64,000 bases of DNA from CAVQND01 sp964653485 (lineage in GTDB: Bacteria > Verrucomicrobiota > Verrucomicrobiia > Limisphaerales > UBA8199). Numbering within the stretch: the first letter of the stretch is position 1; each line of letters begins with the position of its first letter. The stretch lies in assembly GCA_964653485.1 (NCBI GenBank), contig CAZZFF010000001.1, positions 74,079 to 138,078 of the forward strand, given 5' to 3'. A program made the translations under genes and the position numbers. Positions 1 through 8,585 of the stretch are shown here, in pieces. A model generated the notes under the pieces. That model ran no database searches. It was not told the origin of the DNA and saw nothing but the letters and a program-made list of their open reading frames with translations.

Positions 1-190
1 TTTCCGTTGCCTCGACCGACACAGCGCCGCCATCCGCGCTGAACCTTTCGACAAGACGCATTCCTATCTCAGTCAGGAGCAAGTCCGTCTCGGGATTGTC
101 AACGATGTAGTTGCGCTCCTCCTCTTTGAACTCAATTCGTAGGGCTGGCGCGGCGGGGACGTTCTCGGGCTTTGCGGTTCGGCGCTTCAT
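1..190 (-). CDS. Hypothetical protein, N-terminal 63 residues (runs off window)
   Basis: An ATG at 190-188 opens a minus-strand frame that stays open to the window edge. The product starts MKRRTAKPENV, has a Pro/Ala-rich stretch, then acidic and hydrophobic segments (RIEFKEEERNYIVDNPE, LLLTEIGMRLVERFS). It follows the gene ending at 228 by 37 bases on the same strand, so the two may be cotranscribed. No family is recognised, and the 3' part lies outside the window. Confidence 0.5.
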   Translation of the reverse strand, partial: MKRRTAKPENVPAAPALRIEFKEEERNYIVDNPETDLLLTEIGMRLVERFSADGGAVSVEATE

Positions 191-227
191 CGTCTGGTCA
201 TTGTGATCGTGAAAAACGACGAGCGCG

Positions 228-590
228 TCAGTTCACGCCTTCGATTCCTCGATGGTGCCATTCCACGCGCACGTTGTTCTCCGCCGTGAGGCCGCAGAGA
301 CGAATAATCCGATCGTCGTCGGGGTAATTCACGGCTTTGAACTTCGTCAGTTCCTGGATAATGGCCTCGACATCGTTGCCCTTTAGCTCGCCCTGGCACT
401 TCGGATTCTCTTCGCGCAAGGCTCTGAGGACTTTCCGGTAATGCCCAAGCTGATCGCCGCCGAGGGGGTCCACCGCTCGATTCCAGGCGACGTTCGCCAG
501 GAGCAGCGCGGCGGCGACAGCCTCGCGACTGGATTTCTCGGTCGGCTGCGCCAACGCTTGCTCCGCCAGGGCGAGGATTATTTTCGACAT
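228..590 (-). CDS. Hypothetical protein, about 120 aa
   Basis: The predicted protein begins MSKIILALAEQALAQ; an ATG three codons upstream at 599 is an equally possible start. It looks largely helical: a helix with a KSSREAVAAALLLANVAWN segment, then a charged C-terminal half with a GNDVEAIIQELTKFK helix. No signal peptide, membrane segment or catalytic motif is visible. Further upstream ATG codons would only add sequence with shadow-like composition. It lies just upstream of the partial gene at the window edge. Function unknown. Confidence 0.5.
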   Translation of the reverse strand: MSKIILALAEQALAQPTEKSSREAVAAALLLANVAWNRAVDPLGGDQLGHYRKVLRALREENPKCQGELKGNDVEAIIQELTKFKAVNYPDDDRIIRLCGLTAENNVRVEWHHRGIEGVN

Positions 591-804
591 TTTCTGCATT
601 CGTTGGTCAAGGGTAGAAGTCCAGGCCGGGAGCCGCAAGACCATCCAGCCGATGATGCCAGAAAAACCAAGGTGGTCGCGGCCTTCGCCAACACTCGTCA
701 GGCAGGAGGCGGGTCTGGCAGCGGAATCGGCGAGGCTGCCGCCCACCTCCCTTGGCCCATGTCCTCTGAGCGCACCGGGGCGACGGGCGAGTCAAGGGGG
801 CGGA

Positions 805-1050
805 TCAAGCTCCTTTAACCAACCGGCCAACATGAGCATCCAAGAAGGAGGCCAGATTTACAATCGAGGCCGTCTGTGACCGAGCGTTCTTTTGACCAGG
901 CTCTTTCAGGAGCCGGTAGTCGATAAGCCGTTTGCCAACATGGTCTATGGCAACAAAGCCCTTCTCCGTCTTCCACAATTGCCCTTTGGCAAGGGTAGGA
1001 AAATCTGCTTTGGCTTTCCCTGCTGCTGGCCGGTTGGAGGCGATGCTCAA
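805..1050 (-). CDS. Hypothetical small protein, 81 aa
   Basis: A basic 81-residue protein with a compact segment GQLWKTEKGFVAIDHVGKR followed by LIDYRLLKEPGQKNARSQ. It resembles small single-domain beta-rich proteins more than a shadow frame. It starts five bases after the stop of the HU gene on the same strand, so cotranscription and translational coupling are likely. It might be an HU-associated accessory protein, but nothing in the sequence shows this. Confidence 0.5.
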   Translation of the reverse strand: MSIASNRPAAGKAKADFPTLAKGQLWKTEKGFVAIDHVGKRLIDYRLLKEPGQKNARSQTASIVNLASFLDAHVGRLVKGA

Positions 1051-1055
1051 GGCAC

Positions 1056-1343
1056 TTACTTGGTGCCCAGAATCGCGTCCTTCGCTGCCTTGGCGACGCG
1101 GAATTTCACCACACGCTTGGCGGGAATCTTGATGGACGCGCCCGTGGCGGGGTTGCGGCCCATCCGGGCCTTGCGGTTCACCAGTACCAGCTTGCCCAGG
1201 CCGGGAAGGGTGAAGGAGTTTTTGGCGTTCTTGTAGGCCAACGCCACGAGGGCTTCCAGGGTCTGGACGGCCTGGGTCTTGGTCAGGCCCACGGTTTTCG
1301 CCACGGAAGCGGCGATCTGCGATTTAGTGAGTGTTTTTGCCAT
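1056..1343 (-). CDS. HU/IHF-family nucleoid DNA-binding protein
   Basis: A 95-residue protein of normal HU length. It has the helical N-terminus (MAKTLTKSQIAASVAKTVGLTK, helix-turn-helix dimer part) and the beta-arm signature around residues 48-75: GLGKLVLVNRKARMGRNPATG, followed by IKIPAKRVVKF. The RxGRNPxTG arm intercalates into the DNA minor groove in this family. The ATG at 1343 gives the normal HU N-terminus; longer frames upstream have no family support. The gene is probably cotranscribed with the 81-aa gene immediately downstream. In this accessory setting it may bend DNA for the element or act as a second chromosomal HU. Confidence 0.9.
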   Translation of the reverse strand: MAKTLTKSQIAASVAKTVGLTKTQAVQTLEALVALAYKNAKNSFTLPGLGKLVLVNRKARMGRNPATGASIKIPAKRVVKFRVAKAAKDAILGTK

Positions 1344-1491
1344 AGTGCCGGAAGGGGTAGAGGTAAGAGCACCTTCGTTCAAGCCGAAAATCCTCCCAGC
1401 GGCGCGGTCAACGGCGGGCGCAGGACCACCCGTCGCCAGGCAGCCGTCAGATCGGCATGGGGCCGAACCGGCTGTGAACGGCGTCATTTCC

Positions 1492-1791
1492 TCAAGGGGC
1501 GTCCCCTCGAATGGTTCCGCACTTCCAGCAAGACGTGAACTGCCCCTCCGACTCCTCGCCACAGGAGGCACAGGTCCACGATCCGGACCCTGGGGCGCTG
1601 GACTTCCGAAATGCCGTGAGCACTTTGGAGGCGACTGGGAGGTCGGCATCATCGACCCACAGCTTCGGGTAGAACTCGGCCCCTGGTAATGGCATTTCCG
1701 AGTTGGTGACCTCACTCGCAATCCCAACTTCGGCCAACATGCCTTTCAGCACATCGAGGTCTTCGATTCTTGAGCAAAGTAGAAGCATCAT
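1492..1791 (-). CDS. DUF2007-type small protein with C-terminal zinc ribbon
   Basis: A 99-residue protein. Residues 1-65 resemble the DUF2007 (putative signal-transducing) fold: an N-terminal strand, the helix IEDLDVLKGMLAEVGI, and EFYPKLWVDDADLPVASKVL, in which short hydrophobic and acidic stretches alternate. Residues 72-95 are a zinc ribbon with two CxxC pairs (CASC, CWKC) of RanBP2/zinc-ribbon type. The start at 1791 is the first of two adjacent ATG codons, which matches family length. The gene is divergent from the plus-strand gene at 1913. Function in this family is unknown; protein or RNA binding by the ribbon is inference. Confidence 0.7.
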   Translation of the reverse strand: MMLLLCSRIEDLDVLKGMLAEVGIASEVTNSEMPLPGAEFYPKLWVDDADLPVASKVLTAFRKSSAPGSGSWTCASCGEESEGQFTSCWKCGTIRGDAP

Positions 1792-1912
1792 GAGTCGCTC
1801 ACCGGAGCTGGTTTGGCCCAGACAGTGTATGCGCCCGGCTGAGAGGCGCAAGAGAAGTTCCAGCCGAGGTCGAGCGCGACAACTGGCCCTGGCTCCTGTA
1901 ACCTGGAGCCGG

Positions 1913-3448
1913 ATGAAGCGTTGGAGCAAACGGTTGGGATATTGCGTCGCCGGGTTGACGGTCGTTTTCATGCTCGCGGTTCTGGCGGAGCGCCTACGGG
2001 GGGAGCGGGCCTTGAGCGCCCAGTTGAACGCCCTGGCCGTCAAAGGTGAAGTGCTCTCGCTCGGCGAGTTGAAGCCCAAGCGCCCGGCATCCGACCAAAA
2101 CCTGTTCGCGGTACTGCTGGCCCTCACCAACCGCTTGGAGAGCATAGCCAGCAACCTGGACATTGCGCCGCCGTCGCTGCGGTTGACCTCTCCGGGCCGG
2201 GCCGTGGTTGTGGCCAAACTGGAGGAATGGTCTGACGACGGAAAGACAACCAACGATTGGCGCAGGGTTGGGTTGGGCCTGGAGCAGGCGCAAGACACCC
2301 TTGCCCGGCTGGAGGCCGCTGTTCAGAAACCTGCCTACGACAGCGGCGTTGATTACGAGAAAGGCTTCGTGGATTTTCAGCTAAAGCCCGTCTGGGTCAT
2401 CAGACCGGCGTATCAACTCCTGGGCCGGTCTGTCCTCTACTCCCTGAAGGAAGGGAATCTGGATGCGGCGTACCAAGACCTTATAGCCCTGATGACGCTG
2501 ACGGCCAAGCAGACCCCAGAGCCGCTCATCGTCTGTCAGTTAATCCGCCAGGGCTGCGCTGCATGGGCCTTCAGTGCGACATGGCAGGCGCTCCAGGCTG
2601 ACGGCTGGACCGACACCCAGTTGGCTTCTCTGGGAGCGGCTTGGCAGCGCTGCGATTTCGTGAAGGACATGGCCGACGCGATGGAGATGGAGCGGGCCAT
2701 GACCCTGGATTTCTACACGCAGATCAGGGAGTCCCGGAAGAAATTGGACTTCGTCGTCCAACAGCACCACAAAGCCCAGGAAATGACGGATGGGGCATTC
2801 GGGGCGTTGCCCACGCGGGGTGTTGTCTTGAACTGGCTGCACCTTCCAGTATGGCGAGTGGCCTGGCTGGCCCAGGACGAGCTTGGGTGCCTCGAAGAGT
2901 GGCAGTTCATGATCGAGCGCGAACGGCTGGCTCGGACCAATGGCTGGGCCGCGCTGGCTGGGGCCAAAGACCAACCGAGGCCGCATTGGAGACCGCCCAT
3001 CGGCGGCGAGGAGAAACCGGGCTGGTATCATCGGATGAGGTTCCTGTTTGCCGATGAGAGCTTCTCGATTAGCGACTCGATGATCCGCAGGACGCTGGAG
3101 GTCCAAACGCAACAGCAGATGGCCCTAGCGGTGCTGGGCATTCAACGCTACCGGCTTCGGACCGGGAGGCTGCCTGCACAGCTTTCCGATTTGGTTCCCG
3201 GTTACCTCAGCGTGTCGCCTCACGATTTCATGGATGGCAAGGCGCTGCGGTATCGTCTGCGCCCAGGTAATGAGGGTTTCCTGCTTTATTCTGTCGGCGA
3301 GGACGGAAAGGACGACGGCGGCGATCCTGCCCAGCAGGAAGGGAAGGAGCGTTACCGCCAGATTTGGGATGGACGCGACGCGGTTTGGCCGTGTGCCGCC
3401 ACGGTGGAGGAAGCCAACCTGGCCGTAGGCCCCACCAAGCATGACTGA
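1913..3448 (+). CDS. Membrane-anchored hypothetical protein with pseudopilin-like C-terminus
   Basis: A 511-aa protein that starts MKRWSKRLGYC and has one N-terminal membrane segment (residues about 9-25, CVAGLTVVFMLAVLA). A long helical extracytoplasmic region follows. The last 100 residues (QMALAVLGIQRYRLRTG, LPAQLSDLVPGYL, then LRYRLRPGNEGFLLYSVGEDG with D-rich turns) resemble the C-terminal part of verrucomicrobial type II pseudopilins and related proteins. The ATG at 1913 was chosen because the upstream part of the frame is a shadow of the divergent gene. It overlaps the next gene by 8 bases, so translation is probably coupled. The role is unknown. Confidence 0.75.
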   Translation: MKRWSKRLGYCVAGLTVVFMLAVLAERLRGERALSAQLNALAVKGEVLSLGELKPKRPASDQNLFAVLLALTNRLESIASNLDIAPPSLRLTSPGRAVVVAKLEEWSDDGKTTNDWRRVGLGLEQAQDTLARLEAAVQKPAYDSGVDYEKGFVDFQLKPVWVIRPAYQLLGRSVLYSLKEGNLDAAYQDLIALMTLTAKQTPEPLIVCQLIRQGCAAWAFSATWQALQADGWTDTQLASLGAAWQRCDFVKDMADAMEMERAMTLDFYTQIRESRKKLDFVVQQHHKAQEMTDGAFGALPTRGVVLNWLHLPVWRVAWLAQDELGCLEEWQFMIERERLARTNGWAALAGAKDQPRPHWRPPIGGEEKPGWYHRMRFLFADESFSISDSMIRRTLEVQTQQQMALAVLGIQRYRLRTGRLPAQLSDLVPGYLSVSPHDFMDGKALRYRLRPGNEGFLLYSVGEDGKDDGGDPAQQEGKERYRQIWDGRDAVWPCAATVEEANLAVGPTKHD

Positions 3449-3899
3449 GCCAGAATCTCGGGCCATTTACCCCGCCGTTCTTCAGTGGGCACGGCAGATG
3501 CTCGCCCAACATGCCCCAGCAGCCCGGCCCGTAAGCACCCTGGGTTTAGAACGGCTACCAGGGTTTTATCGTGCTCCAACCCTCACCAGTTCGAAGGTGG
3601 TTGCGGTTCAGCGCATCCCCGTGCCGCCGCTTTCCGCCATGGGCTTGGACCGCTTCGCGGCCCTTGAGCGGATGGAGATGTCGGGCATCACTTACCTGGA
3701 CACGTATTTCCTTCGGGCCGACCGAGCTTGGGAGGAGTCGCTGCATTTCCACGAACTGGTCCATGTCATCCAGTGGCGAATCTTCGGTCCCGAACGTTCC
3801 CTTTGGCTCTACTCGGATGGGCTGGAGCACTTCGGCTACCGCACCAGCCCGCTTGAAGTCGTCGCGTATGACTTGCAGGCCCAGTTTGACACAGGCTGA
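3441..3899 (+). CDS. Putative zincin-type metallopeptidase, 152 aa
   Basis: Residues about 101-106 read FHELVHV, the HExxH zinc-binding motif of zincins. A further conserved-looking segment (GYRTSPLEVVAYDLQ) about 30 residues later has an acidic residue that could be the third ligand. The protein has no signal peptide and is short for a protease, so it may be an intracellular minimal peptidase or an inactive homologue. The start overlaps the upstream gene by 8 bases, suggesting translational coupling with that membrane protein. It converges on the Mrr-type gene, whose stop abuts at 3900. Confidence 0.65.
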   Translation: MTEPESRAIYPAVLQWARQMLAQHAPAARPVSTLGLERLPGFYRAPTLTSSKVVAVQRIPVPPLSAMGLDRFAALERMEMSGITYLDTYFLRADRAWEESLHFHELVHVIQWRIFGPERSLWLYSDGLEHFGYRTSPLEVVAYDLQAQFDTG

Positions 3900-4718
3900 T
3901 CACACCGACATCCTGAACCGGCACCTGGGGTAGCCGGAGCAGCCCCAGAACTGCTTCCCCGCGCCCGGCCCCCTGCCCGCCGTCCGCAGCACCATCTCCC
4001 GCTCGCACTTGGGGCACAGCTTCCGGCTGTCGTGCAGGATTTCGAGGACAGCCGGGTCGAACCTGGCGTCGGTCGCTTCGAGCATTGCGGCCAACTCGGT
4101 TTCATTCACCATGACGATGCCGTGCTTGTCGGCCAACTGCCTTGCGTCCCCGGTGTAGCCGCCCAGGGTGATGAACAGCCCGCGCTGGATTCCTGCGTCG
4201 GTGAGCGCCCCGAGAAGCTCTCGCACGGCCCTCACGCCCACGTTCCAGGTCTTCCAGTGCTTGCACTGGACGGCGGTGCGCGTTCCGGCCTTCTCGATGA
4301 CAAGGTCGATGCCGCCGTCCGGGTTCGCGCCCCCGCGCCTGCTGACGGCGTAGCCCTGCTTCCGGTAAACGAGGGCGACCAGTTGCTCGAACTGGAACCA
4401 GTCGATGGACCGCAGTTGGTGGACGAGTTGCTCGGTGGTCGGCTTTTCGGCCCTGTTCGCGTTGGACCCCTCCGAGGTCGCCAACAGTGGGTAGATGCCG
4501 GACGGGGACGTTTGGGCTGTCCCACGCTGGGCAAGCACCTTATATGTGCCCAGCATCAGGACACCGACAATCACCAGGACCAACAGGACGGCGAGCGGCC
4601 AACCGACCCCCGTCACCATCCGGCGAAAGGGCGGATAAATGAAGGCCAAGCCCGAGAACAGCCCAATACACTGGGCGACGGGCCATATCCAGTCATCATC
4701 TCGTCGGCGTCGAGCCAT
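3900..4718 (-). CDS. Membrane-anchored Mrr-type restriction endonuclease with topoisomerase zinc finger
   Basis: A 272-aa protein. It has a basic N-terminus (MARRRRDDD), then two membrane segments (about residues 12-32 and 38-58). Residues 95-205 form an Mrr_cat domain: WFQFEQLVALVYRKQGY, GGIDLVIEK and TAVQCKHWK supply the D...QxK catalytic pattern of the PD-(D/E)xK nucleases. The C-terminal 45 residues are a topoisomerase-type zinc finger (CPKC...FWGCSGYPRC). The ATG at 4718 was chosen over a TTG two codons upstream. Proteins of this family cut modified or foreign DNA; the membrane anchor suggests action near DNA entry, but this is inference. Confidence 0.85.
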   Translation of the reverse strand: MARRRRDDDWIWPVAQCIGLFSGLAFIYPPFRRMVTGVGWPLAVLLVLVIVGVLMLGTYKVLAQRGTAQTSPSGIYPLLATSEGSNANRAEKPTTEQLVHQLRSIDWFQFEQLVALVYRKQGYAVSRRGGANPDGGIDLVIEKAGTRTAVQCKHWKTWNVGVRAVRELLGALTDAGIQRGLFITLGGYTGDARQLADKHGIVMVNETELAAMLEATDARFDPAVLEILHDSRKLCPKCEREMVLRTAGRGPGAGKQFWGCSGYPRCRFRMSV

Positions 4719-4844
4719 CGGCAACGGTTTCAGGGCATGGCACGTCCCGAACGGCCAGGCCGCAGCAGTCCTTGAGCAGCACCAAGTGGGCCATATTGCT
4801 GCTGTTCCACTTTCCGCCCGCTGCCCCGCCGCCGAGGTCAGGAG

Positions 4845-5016
4845 CGCGGCCCGCGCCCCTGGGCGATTGGGAGGCCGTAAGCCTCTCTCGCTCCAAGACC
4901 CGAGAGTTCAGACGGCCAAGACCCTCACCGCCGACCGCAACATCCCCGTGGCCGACATTTGCGCCACGCTCAAGATTTCACGGGCAATGTTGTACCGCTA
5001 TGTGGGGATGAATTGA
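4845..5016 (+). pseudogene. Serine recombinase (resolvase) C-terminal HTH fragment
   Basis: A short plus-strand frame encodes a resolvase-type C-terminal helix-turn-helix: GRLGGRKPLS, then TLTADRNIPVADICATLKIS, then RAMLYRYV. This matches the HTH_7 tail of Hin/resolvase recombinases. The catalytic N-terminal domain is absent upstream, where the minus-strand Mrr gene lies instead. It is therefore a remnant of a transposon or invertase gene. Confidence 0.65.
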
Positions 5017-5141
5017 ACGACGCCAGACATGCGGTGGTGCCTGGGGATGGCCATCCCATCTATCGCTGGGACGCAAGCTGGAGCGTCAACGGCCCGCAGT
5101 TTCCCGATGCTCTGGTGGAGATCGGCGGCGATGATGAATTT

Positions 5142-5347
5142 CACCGGCATGACTTTTTCAGCGCCTCCGCGATCCACACCATGCCCTCGGTGTCCTGGCC
5201 GCAATACTCCTCCAACTCGCGCTGGACCATTTGGCGCTCCGCAACCGGGACATCGGTGAAATTCCACCGCAGAAACTCCAGGCTGGCGGTGCCGCCCTCC
5301 TGGACGCGCAGGCGCAAAGCCGGATGCCTTGCCGACTCATTTTGCGG
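5142..5347 (-). pseudogene. C-terminal fragment of an unidentified protein
   Basis: Minus-strand frame with coding-like composition that ends at a TGA at 5142-5144. It reads LRLRVQEGGTASLEFLRWNF, then TDVPVAERQMVQRELEEYCG and DTEGMVWIAEALKKS. No start codon exists before the frame runs into the 3' end of the LRR gene at 5349, so the 5' part has been lost. I do not recognise the family. Confidence 0.4.
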
Positions 5348-5348
5348 A

Positions 5349-7859
5349 CTACGGCGAACGGATGCGGTAAAACCGAAGCGCGGCGTTGGTCCATCCTGGG
5401 TCCGTGAAATGGATCAATCCGTTGGTGAGCGTGGCGCTTTTCAACGGAACCCATGCTCCGCCGAGCAGGCCATCGGCAGCTTCGACCACCACGGGGATGT
5501 TCGTCGTCCCAGTAATGTCGAAGCCGAATTGGTCACCGCGCACGCCTGGGCTGTGGACAACAGGGTTCCACAGCGCGGCTGGAACCCCGCAATACGTGGG
5601 GTCCCAGCCGATGGTGCCGGGCAGGTAATACACGGTTGGAAAATAGTAAGACGGAAAAACATCAGCGCCAGCCGATGGGGCGTTTCCCATAAAGAAGGCT
5701 TCGGCCAGGTCGGAGCAGTCATAGAAGACATCCCAACCCAGGCTGACGACACTGGCAGGGATCGTGATCGTGGTGAGGCTGGCGCAGCCGTAGAAGGCGT
5801 AGTCCGCAATGTTCGTAACGCTGTCAGGGACTGAGACGCTGCTCAGGCTGGAACAACAAAAAAACGCCTCGTGAGGGATGCTGGTCACGCCAAACGGAAT
5901 CGCAATCCCACGCAGGCTGGAGCAGTAGCTGAAAGCGTATGGGCCAATGCTGCTGATGCTCTTGGGTATTGTGATGTTGGTGATGCCGCCGCAGTCCGAG
6001 AAGGCGCTGTCTCCGATGCCGACGACGCCGTCTGGAATCGCGACGGCGGTAAGCCCTGCGCAGCCTTCAAACGCGAACCCTAAAATATTGGTGACCGTGC
6101 TCGGGACCGAGTAAGCCCCGGTTCCGGTCGGCGGGCATTGGATGAGCAAGGAGTGACTCTTGTCGAACAGGACCCCGCCCAGACTGCTGTATGCCTCATT
6201 TGCCGAATCCACATCGATGCTCTGGAGAGCGGCGCACTCAGCGAACGCCTGGCTCCCGATGTTGGTGACGCTCGCGGGAATGGCAACGTTGGTGAGGCTG
6301 CCGCAGCGTTGGAAGGCGCTGGCTCCGATGGTCGTGACGCTCGCAGAAATCGTGACGTTGGTGAGGCCGTTGCAACCGTAAAAGGCGTTGTCTCCAATGC
6401 TGGTGACACCGTTGGGAATGGCGAGCGTGGTCAAACTGGTGCAGTTCGCGAAAGCCGCTGCCCCGATTATTGTGACGCTGCTTGGAAGGGTGATGCCCAT
6501 CAGGCTGCTGCAACCATCAAACGCGGCCACGTCAATGTTGGTAACGCTGTCGGGAATGGTGATGCTGACCAGGCTGAGGCACTGATAGAACGCATCGTAG
6601 CCGACGCTGGCGACGCCGCTGGGTATGGCGGCATTCGTCAGGCTTACGCAACCCTGAAACGTCTCCTCTCCGATGCTCTTGATGCTGCTGGGAATCGCGA
6701 TGTTGACGAGGCCGGAGAAGCTGAACGCACCGTCCCCAATGCTGAGGACGCCGGGGGGAAGCACGATCGAGGTAAGGCTGTAACAGGAACTGAACGCAGA
6801 GCCGCCGATGTTGGTGACGCCGCCCCCTATCGTGGCGCTCATCAGGCCAGTGCAGTTCTGAAACGCGCCGCCGCCGATGCTGGTAACGTTGTCCGGTACA
6901 GTGATGCTACCGAGGTTGTTGCAGCCGAAGAAATCACCAGCGCCAACGCTCGTGACATTCCGTCCGAAGGTGACTTTTGACAAACGCGAGCACCCTTGGC
7001 AGATATTGGCCCCGAGTGTAATGACGCTGTCTGGAATCACTAAGTCGGTGAGGCTGGTGCAAGCCGCGAATACGCTGTCCTCGATGCTGATGACGCTGTC
7101 GGGGATCGTTGGATTGGTCAAGTTGACGCACCGGTAGAAAGCATAATCTCCAATGCTGTTGACACTCGCGGGGATGGCGACGGTGGTGAGACTGGCACAG
7201 CCCTCGAACGTGTAGGCCGCGATTGCGGTGACCTGGTCCGGGATCACGACATCGACGAGGCCGCTGTAAATGAATGCGCTGCTCCCGATGCTGGTGACGC
7301 TGGCAGGGAGCGAAAGGGTGGCAAGGCTGCCGCAGTAGGAGAAGGCAAGGTCGCCAATGTTGGTAACGCTGCTCGGGAGGGCCACATTGGTTAGGCTCAG
7401 GCAGTAGAAGAAGGCCCAGGCGGGCACCCTGGTTACGCTGTTCGGGATGCTGACGGTCGTCAGGCTGGAGCAGGCCGCGAACGCGCTGTCGCCGATGCTC
7501 GTAACGCTTGCGGGGATAATCAGGTTCGTGAGGGCGGAGCAGCCGTCGAAGGTGCTGTTGCCAATGGTCGTGACGCCATCGGAGATCGTAACACTGGTCA
7601 AGTTGGTGTTCTCATCGAAGGCGGAATCGCCGATGCCGGTGACCGGGAGACCGTTGATCATGCTGGGAACACTGACCACAGCATTGGTGCCAGTGTAGCC
7701 GGTGATCGTGATCGTCCCGTTTGTGGTGGTGTATGAGAACTGAGCTTGAAGAATCGCTGGAGAGACGAGGATCAACAGCATGAATACAACGCCCATCCCG
7801 GGGCGCGGGACCGAAGGGCTTGGAAAGTCGTTTTTTCCGATGTGGACGTTCTCTCTCAT
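5349..7859 (-). CDS. BspA-type leucine-rich repeat secreted protein, 836 aa
   Basis: A signal-peptide-like N-terminus (hydrophobic GVVFMLLILVSPAILQA, probable cleavage before QFSYTT) precedes about 28 repeats of roughly 23 residues with the pattern IPxSVTxIGxxAFxxCxSLTxV (LRR_5/BspA). One repeat block has the insert YSSLGGVLFDKSHSLL. The last 100 residues form a beta-rich C-terminal domain found in verrucomicrobial secreted proteins, ending FYRIRSP. A GGAGG lies 6 bases upstream of the ATG, which fixes the start. A surface adhesin or binding scaffold role is known for BspA relatives; the ligand is unknown. It is paralogous to the genes at 14941 and 45287. Confidence 0.9.
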   Translation of the reverse strand: MRENVHIGKNDFPSPSVPRPGMGVVFMLLILVSPAILQAQFSYTTTNGTITITGYTGTNAVVSVPSMINGLPVTGIGDSAFDENTNLTSVTISDGVTTIGNSTFDGCSALTNLIIPASVTSIGDSAFAACSSLTTVSIPNSVTRVPAWAFFYCLSLTNVALPSSVTNIGDLAFSYCGSLATLSLPASVTSIGSSAFIYSGLVDVVIPDQVTAIAAYTFEGCASLTTVAIPASVNSIGDYAFYRCVNLTNPTIPDSVISIEDSVFAACTSLTDLVIPDSVITLGANICQGCSRLSKVTFGRNVTSVGAGDFFGCNNLGSITVPDNVTSIGGGAFQNCTGLMSATIGGGVTNIGGSAFSSCYSLTSIVLPPGVLSIGDGAFSFSGLVNIAIPSSIKSIGEETFQGCVSLTNAAIPSGVASVGYDAFYQCLSLVSITIPDSVTNIDVAAFDGCSSLMGITLPSSVTIIGAAAFANCTSLTTLAIPNGVTSIGDNAFYGCNGLTNVTISASVTTIGASAFQRCGSLTNVAIPASVTNIGSQAFAECAALQSIDVDSANEAYSSLGGVLFDKSHSLLIQCPPTGTGAYSVPSTVTNILGFAFEGCAGLTAVAIPDGVVGIGDSAFSDCGGITNITIPKSISSIGPYAFSYCSSLRGIAIPFGVTSIPHEAFFCCSSLSSVSVPDSVTNIADYAFYGCASLTTITIPASVVSLGWDVFYDCSDLAEAFFMGNAPSAGADVFPSYYFPTVYYLPGTIGWDPTYCGVPAALWNPVVHSPGVRGDQFGFDITGTTNIPVVVEAADGLLGGAWVPLKSATLTNGLIHFTDPGWTNAALRFYRIRSP

Positions 7860-7927
7860 GCGGGTCCTCCAAAGTTAAACATGCAGGTTCCACCACAACG
7901 AACCGTAAACAGCGACAGCCTGAATCG

Positions 7928-8137
7928 TCAAGCACAGTGCTCAGCCAATAGCAGCCGCACAGGCTTCGGAGACCCCTCCGTGACCCTCCTCCCGCCTTGA
8001 CGGCCCGGCTGGACAGGGTTGTCCTCGGCCCTGCGCCCTCGCGGGCACCGCCCGCCGCGCGGGATGCCGTGCTTGATGGCGGTGTCCAGGGCGGCGCGGT
8101 TTGCCCCGGTCTGCCTGCCCGACACAAACTTGATCAC
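7928..8137 (-). pseudogene. Truncated YpsA/SLOG-like (putative molybdenum carrier family) fragment
   Basis: From a GTG at 8137 the frame reads IKFVSGRQTGANRAALDTAI, then KHGIPRGGRCPRGRRAED. This closely follows the first motif of cpYpsA-related SLOG proteins (SGGQTGxDRAALD...GxPxGGWCPxGRxAEDG). After about 42 residues the similarity stops and the frame ends at 69 aa, less than half the family length. Some motif residues are changed (second Gly to Arg, Asp to Asn). It is probably a decayed copy. A related motif occurs at 12009-12353. Confidence 0.55.
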
Positions 8138-8382
8138 GTCGGCTGCCGTGTGGAGCCGAGCGTAAGCGTAAACGCTCAGATTTCCAATCCAGAACCAGGC
8201 AAGAACCAGGGGCGGCTGTGGCCCGCTAAAATCGGTTTTCGGCCCGGTGCCCTGCCTCGCGGCCCAAAGGGTGCGGTCCAACCACCAGGGCCATGGCCAC
8301 GGCCAGTCTGGCGCAATTTCATACCGTCGTGGCCGATGGCCAGGAAAAAGTAGGCGAACGTCGTGGCGCTCTCTGTCGCCCT

Positions 8383-8571
8383 CTACGCCTCCCGCGCTAC
8401 GATCTCGTGGCAAAACAGGGAAATCCACTCCCTGACCGCCTGCCGGTCCTCTTTGGAGCCGCCGCACAATTCGTATTTGCCGTCCAGATGCTTGAGGAGC
8501 CGCGCCTGCCCGAAGATGGCGATGACTCTGCCCTCGTCTTTGAGGGCCGCGAACGGATTTCTGAATCTCAT
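8383..8571 (-). CDS. Hypothetical small protein, 62 aa
   Basis: The product begins MRFRNPFAALKDEGRVIAIF and continues ARLLKHLDGKYELCGGSKED, ending in an amphipathic helix AVREWISLFCHEIVA. Charge and hydrophobic spacing look natural. It lies 14 bases downstream of the next gene (8586-9011) on the same strand, so they probably form an operon. Its family has no assigned function that I know. Confidence 0.6.
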   Translation of the reverse strand: MRFRNPFAALKDEGRVIAIFGQARLLKHLDGKYELCGGSKEDRQAVREWISLFCHEIVAREA

Positions 8572-8585
8572 AGAGGTTTAGGCGT

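Noticed and set aside
6138..6980. Long plus-strand frames with DAGDA...GNGD repeats opposite the LRR genes (also around 15000 and 45650)
   Set aside because: They are the antisense of the periodic LRR coding sequence; their repeats follow the LRR repeat exactly and no start signal is present.
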